From positions 2,271,501-2,335,500 of the forward strand of contig LR746267.1 of the NCBI GenBank assembly GCA_902729315.2: a DNA stretch of 64,000 nucleotides, in the 5' to 3' direction. Of this stretch, positions 60,187 through 64,000 are shown one piece after another. Position 1 is the first letter of the stretch. Each line of letters starts with the position of its first letter. Source of the stretch: Spirodela intermedia (Eukaryota > Streptophyta > Magnoliopsida > Alismatales > Araceae). Made by a program: the position numbers and the translations under genes. The notes under the pieces are model-generated. The model was not told the origin of the DNA. It did not search any database and saw only the letters and a program-made list of their open reading frames with translations.

Positions 60187-62268
60187 CTAATAAAAAGAAA
60201 GCTTCTCAAAGTTTGTCACTAAGGTGGATGTGGAAGGGGCTGGATGCAAGGAGGGATCTAGCAGGTCCTCAAGCATGGTGACTTGAGGCTCAAGCATCTG
60301 ATCAGCTCCTACATACTGCTTCAACCTTTGACTATTCACAGTAAAAGATTTCCCTGTCTTTGGATCCATGATGAGAACTACGCCAAAATCAAAAAGTTCA
60401 TTAATAATATAAGGTCCATCCCATCTTGACTTCAACTTCCCTAGAAATAATTTCAAATGTGAGTTATACAGCCACACTTTCTAATTTTCATACAGGTTTC
60501 TTCTTTTCAAGACTTTGTCATGAAAGTGCTGCATCCTTGACTTGTATATGAGTGAATTCTCATAGGCCTCATTCCTCAGTTTTTGGAGTTCATGGAGCTG
60601 CAAAAGTTGACTCTTCCCTGCATCATCTAAAGAGAGATTAAGTTTCTTAATAAGACAATATGCTTTATGCTTAATTTCCACAAGAAGATGGCAAGCTTTC
60701 CCATACACAACTTTATATGGGGACATACCTAAAGGTGTTTTATATGCAGTCCTATAAGCCCACAAAGCATCATAAAGTCTACTTGCCTAATCTTTTCCAT
60801 TTGGGTTTACAATCTTTTTCAAAAAAAAATTCTCTCTATTACTAACTTCTACCTGTCCATTAGCTTGTGGATGGTAAGATGTGGTCATTTTGTGATGGAC
60901 TCCATATTTTTTTTAACAAATTCTAAAAATGAAAATTATTAAAATAACTGCCTCCATCACTAATGATTGCTCTTGGACATCCAAACCTACTAATAATATT
61001 TTGCATAATGAATTTAAGCACCACTTTATGATCACTTGATCTCGTAGGAATCACTTCTACCCATCTAGACACATAATCCACTCCCATAAGAATATACTCA
61101 TATCCTTCTAAGATTGGAAATGGTCCCATAAAATCTATCCCCCATAGATCAAATACTTCAACCTCAATTATTGGCCTCAAGGGCACGTGGTCTTGCTTGC
61201 GCAAGTTCACTATAGCTTGGCACTTAAGACACTCTTTGGAAAATTCAAAACGATCAGCATGCAAGGTTGGCCAGTAGAAACCTGCTTGTAAAATCTTAGA
61301 CTTTGTAATCTTAGGAGAATAATGCCCTCCATATGGGGAAGAATGGCATGATTCTACAATCTTCCGTTGTTCCTCATATGGGACACACCTCTTAAGCATA
61401 TAATCTACTCCAAGATTAAATAATTCAGGTTCTTCCCAAAAATAATGTTTTACCTCTTTGAAGAATTTTTTCCTTGCAGTTATGTCACAATCTTCTAGTA
61501 GAAAACCTGAAACCAAATAGTTAAAAATATGTGCATACCATGGAATCTTTGGAGCTTGCACTTCTAAGATCTGTTCATCAGGAAAATGATCAAAAATAGG
61601 TGAAGGTGAGTCAAAATGTAATCTAGAAAGATGGTCTGCCACCACATTTTCACACCCTCTTCTATCTTTAATATCAATATCAAATTCTTGCATCAATAAA
61701 ATCCACCTCATAAGCCTAGGTTTAGCTTCTTTTTTACCAAGCAAAAATTTTAAAGCAACATGGTCAGAAAAAACAACTATTTTAATAAATAAAGATGAAA
61801 TTTTTCTAAAGCAAAGATAATTGCTAGTAATTCCTTTTTGATTGTGGAGTAGTTGACTTGTGCTTCACCCAAGTTCTTGCTAGCATAATAAATTGCCACC
61901 AGCTTCTTGTCTACCCTTTGTCCCAAAACTGCCCCTACTGCAAAATCAGAAGCATCACACATTAATTCAAAAGGTAAGTCCCAATTAGGGGCTTGGAGTA
62001 TAGGCGCCTAAGTAAAAGCTTCCTTCATCTGCACAAAAATAGTTTCAACATTAGAATAAAAAATGAAATCAACATCCTTTGAGAGCAGATTAGTTAAGGG
62101 TTTGAAGATTTTAACAAAGTCCTTTATGAATCTCTTATAGAAGCTTACATGGCTAAGAAAACATCTAAGTTGTTTGAGATTTGTCGAAAGATGAAGGCTC
62201 TTGATCACCTCTATTTTGGCTTTGTCTACTTCCAACTCATGTTTGTTGACTTGATGCCCCAACACTAT
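60187..62268 (-). pseudogene. Pol of a second gypsy element: reverse transcriptase end, RNase H, integrase
   Basis: Right to left: the reverse transcriptase thumb (LGHQVNKHELEVDKAKIE, then FLSHVSFYKRFIKDF), RNase H ([14 protein letters not shown] and KKELLAIIFALEKF, then a frameshift near 61760), and the integrase zinc region (CHSSPYGGHYSP ... CLKCQ). The integrase core follows with WGIDFMGPFP, RSSDHKVVLKF, IISDGGSYFNN and [11 protein letters not shown], keeping all three acidic residues. The C-terminal region (MSPYKVVYGKACHLLVEIKH, LKLFLGKLKSRWDGPY) ends at 60187. Stops in place of tryptophan (near 60787) and glutamine (60481) are seen. The element is diverged from 20454-29600 but of the same Tat/Athila type. 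Its upstream part is cut off by the LTR at 62269. Confidence 0.88.
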
Positions 62269-63851
62269 TGACATAATTTAGTCATTGTATAGTAAATCAC
62301 GTCAATTTAAAATTTATAAAGCTAGAAAATATTAATTTTTAGATATTTAGATATATTTATGAACAAATATATCAATTATAATTCAATAAAAACTTTAAAA
62401 ATAGTAGTAATTTTTTAGGTCGATCATAGAGATATAATATAATATCTAATGGAAATAAAATTTTGTTCGATGATTCTTACATAAGTGATTATAGACAATT
62501 TAATTGATCAAATTAAGATCTGTAAAATTTAAAAAAATCATAATTGAATGAAGCATAACTTAATAAATTTAAATCACATAAATTATCACTAAATGAAGTA
62601 GAACTTAAGTTAAAAATAAGAAAATAGAGTTTTGACGTCACGACGGCGATACGTTGACAATGCACTGAAATCTTAAATGTTTGAGAAGATCATCATGTAG
62701 TGTCTACAGCTTCAAAGGCTCTCCTTAGATAAGGACGACGTGAACAATCTCTAAATCTTTTTGCGAAGTCTAAAGATCAATAAAATAGGTCATCGAATTA
62801 TCTTCAACAGGTGTCACCTAGCGGAGCAAAAAAATAACAACTTAACTCTCTAGTAGTTGTCACTCAAAGTAGATGGAGGTAAGGGATGTGTCACGAAACT
62901 TCATTCTCAAGTTTGCACAGCAAGAGGAGACTCTTCATCACATCTAATATGCTCTCAAGAGGTGGTGACTCGTTTATCGTTAGATCATCCTCTTCTTGAC
63001 AATAGCTTATTCATTGATCAATCAGAGATGATTTACTCAATAGATTCACAATCTTTTTATCACAAATCATTCAACAATTTTAGTAACATCACTTTGCGAA
63101 TCGTGTTGACGAGATTTTTGCCGATGATCCAACAATTCTAGTAGCTTAATCTTTTATCGACAATCTATAGGAAAGTCACGATAATCAGATAAAAATATAA
63201 ATTTTAGCTCTAAAAAGATTCGAACTTACGTCGATTATCCACCTATATGAGAGAGATTGAAATAAATACTCTAATGCCCTTTTCAAGTGACGTTATTATG
63301 GTATATCTCTATTATAACTAAGAGTAGTTAAAGTATTAAAATCTTCGAAACCTTTCGTAGGAAGATGTGATGTAGGTTTAATCCCACATCACTTATGTGC
63401 CAAAGTTTTGGATGAATATATATTAGTATCACATTTTCAAATAATTAGTCTCTTTCTCTCATATGTATGACCACTCCTTGCCCACAATTGTTGACAATCG
63501 ATGATGTGGAAGGAGAATACCGTACATATGTCCCCATCGATCTTAGCTGCTTGAGCCCTTACTCATAGCTCCCCCAACTACACTTCTGACCTACTTCTAA
63601 GCTCAATTGGGTGACGGGTCCCTCCCTTTTGTTATATTTTTATTTTAATTTCTTTTTCTTCATTTATCTCAAAAATAAGATTTTAAAAATCATAGAAATT
63701 TATAGAAAATCACATAATTAGCCAAAAATTCACATTAATCAATTGAAAACCAGTTTTCATAATTTAACATAAATATATGTCTATTTATCATGAGTTATGC
63801 TAAAAATATATTATTTATTAATGATTAACTCATGATAATGAAGACTTATTA
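62269..63851 (-). repeat. 3' LTR (LTR-A) of a minus-strand element that continues beyond the window
   Basis: TGACATAATTTAG (decayed) to GACTTATTA, 1583 bp, inserted in the reverse transcriptase frame of the element at 60187. About 250 bp are missing near 62450, while the long-subfamily block is present (about 63240-63350). Antisense element ATCCCACATCA at 63381-63391 and TATATA at 63417-63422, spacing 25 bp. Confidence 0.85.
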
Positions 63852-64000
63852 CACCCTCCAACTTAAATCATTGATAGTCTCTTAGCAATGAAATTACAAA
63901 AAAAAGGATTCACAAATCTCAAACATCATATTTCAGTACATAAAAAAAATTATAATTAGACATAATATATCTTAAGACATTTTGGATTCTTCTATCAAAT
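63852..64000 (-). mobile_element. Start of the interior of the same minus-strand element
   Basis: Polypurine tract (CACCCTCCAACTTAAATCA on the plus strand) and the stem-loop CATTGATA...TAGCAATG, then 3' noncoding DNA like 21940-22060. The element runs off the right edge of the window. Confidence 0.8.

Overview
The window is nuclear DNA of a flowering plant. Two host genes with plant-type GT-AG introns lie in a matrix of nested LTR retrotransposons. The GC-rich, C/G-ending codons of the purine permease and the pyrimidine-rich promoter patch of the kinase gene suggest a monocot, but the species cannot be told. A run of 10 N at 876-885 shows this is an assembled scaffold.

Host genes. At 3032-4770 (+) is a nine-exon gene of the plant casein-kinase-1-like (MUT9-like kinase) family. 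It keeps the kinase core down to just after the activation loop, then jumps to a motif that normally lies after the C-lobe, and ends early; it is probably a broken paralogue. At 49171-50380 (+) is an intact two-exon purine permease gene of 371 aa with a TATA box at 49115-49120.

Retrotransposons. One Ty3/gypsy family dominates (here LTR-A, about 1.64 kb, TGATAAGTC...CACGTCA). It is of the Tat/Athila (OTA) type: tRNA-Asp-like primer site, a stem-loop before the polypurine tract, and no chromodomain seen. About 18 LTR-A copies or pieces lie at 5359-14712, 15899-17540, 19688-21900, 28997-31702, 35263-37523, 43120-45375, 51691-54266, 57080-58708 and 62269-63851. One copy (15899-17540) has a perfect 5-bp target duplication and splits an older gag frame. 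A gag-pol copy runs on the minus strand (20454-29600). It appears to have inserted into the 5' LTR of a plus-strand element (19688-35723) whose pol is replaced by an unknown acidic reading frame. A second element of that replaced-pol kind is at 54267-58708. Other families: LTR-B (37951-39276), LTR-C (711 onward and 46801-47933), a second gypsy pol (60187-62268, minus) and two further gag relics (15290-17640, 46001-46800).

Other repeats. A foldback-like inverted repeat built of about 110-bp tandem units lies at 39485-41070. A 30-bp minisatellite is at 18241-18420. Short tandem arrays flank the permease gene.

Most interesting signal. On the antisense strand of nearly every LTR-A copy there is a match to the plant snRNA upstream sequence element (RTCCCACATCG). 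Exactly 25 bp later comes a TATATA box, the spacing of RNA polymerase III snRNA promoters such as U6. It is followed by a GC-rich, hairpin-forming stretch of about 190 nt without any TTTT, which ends at an oligo-T run. This reads like a small-RNA gene carried inside an LTR; transcription is not shown here.
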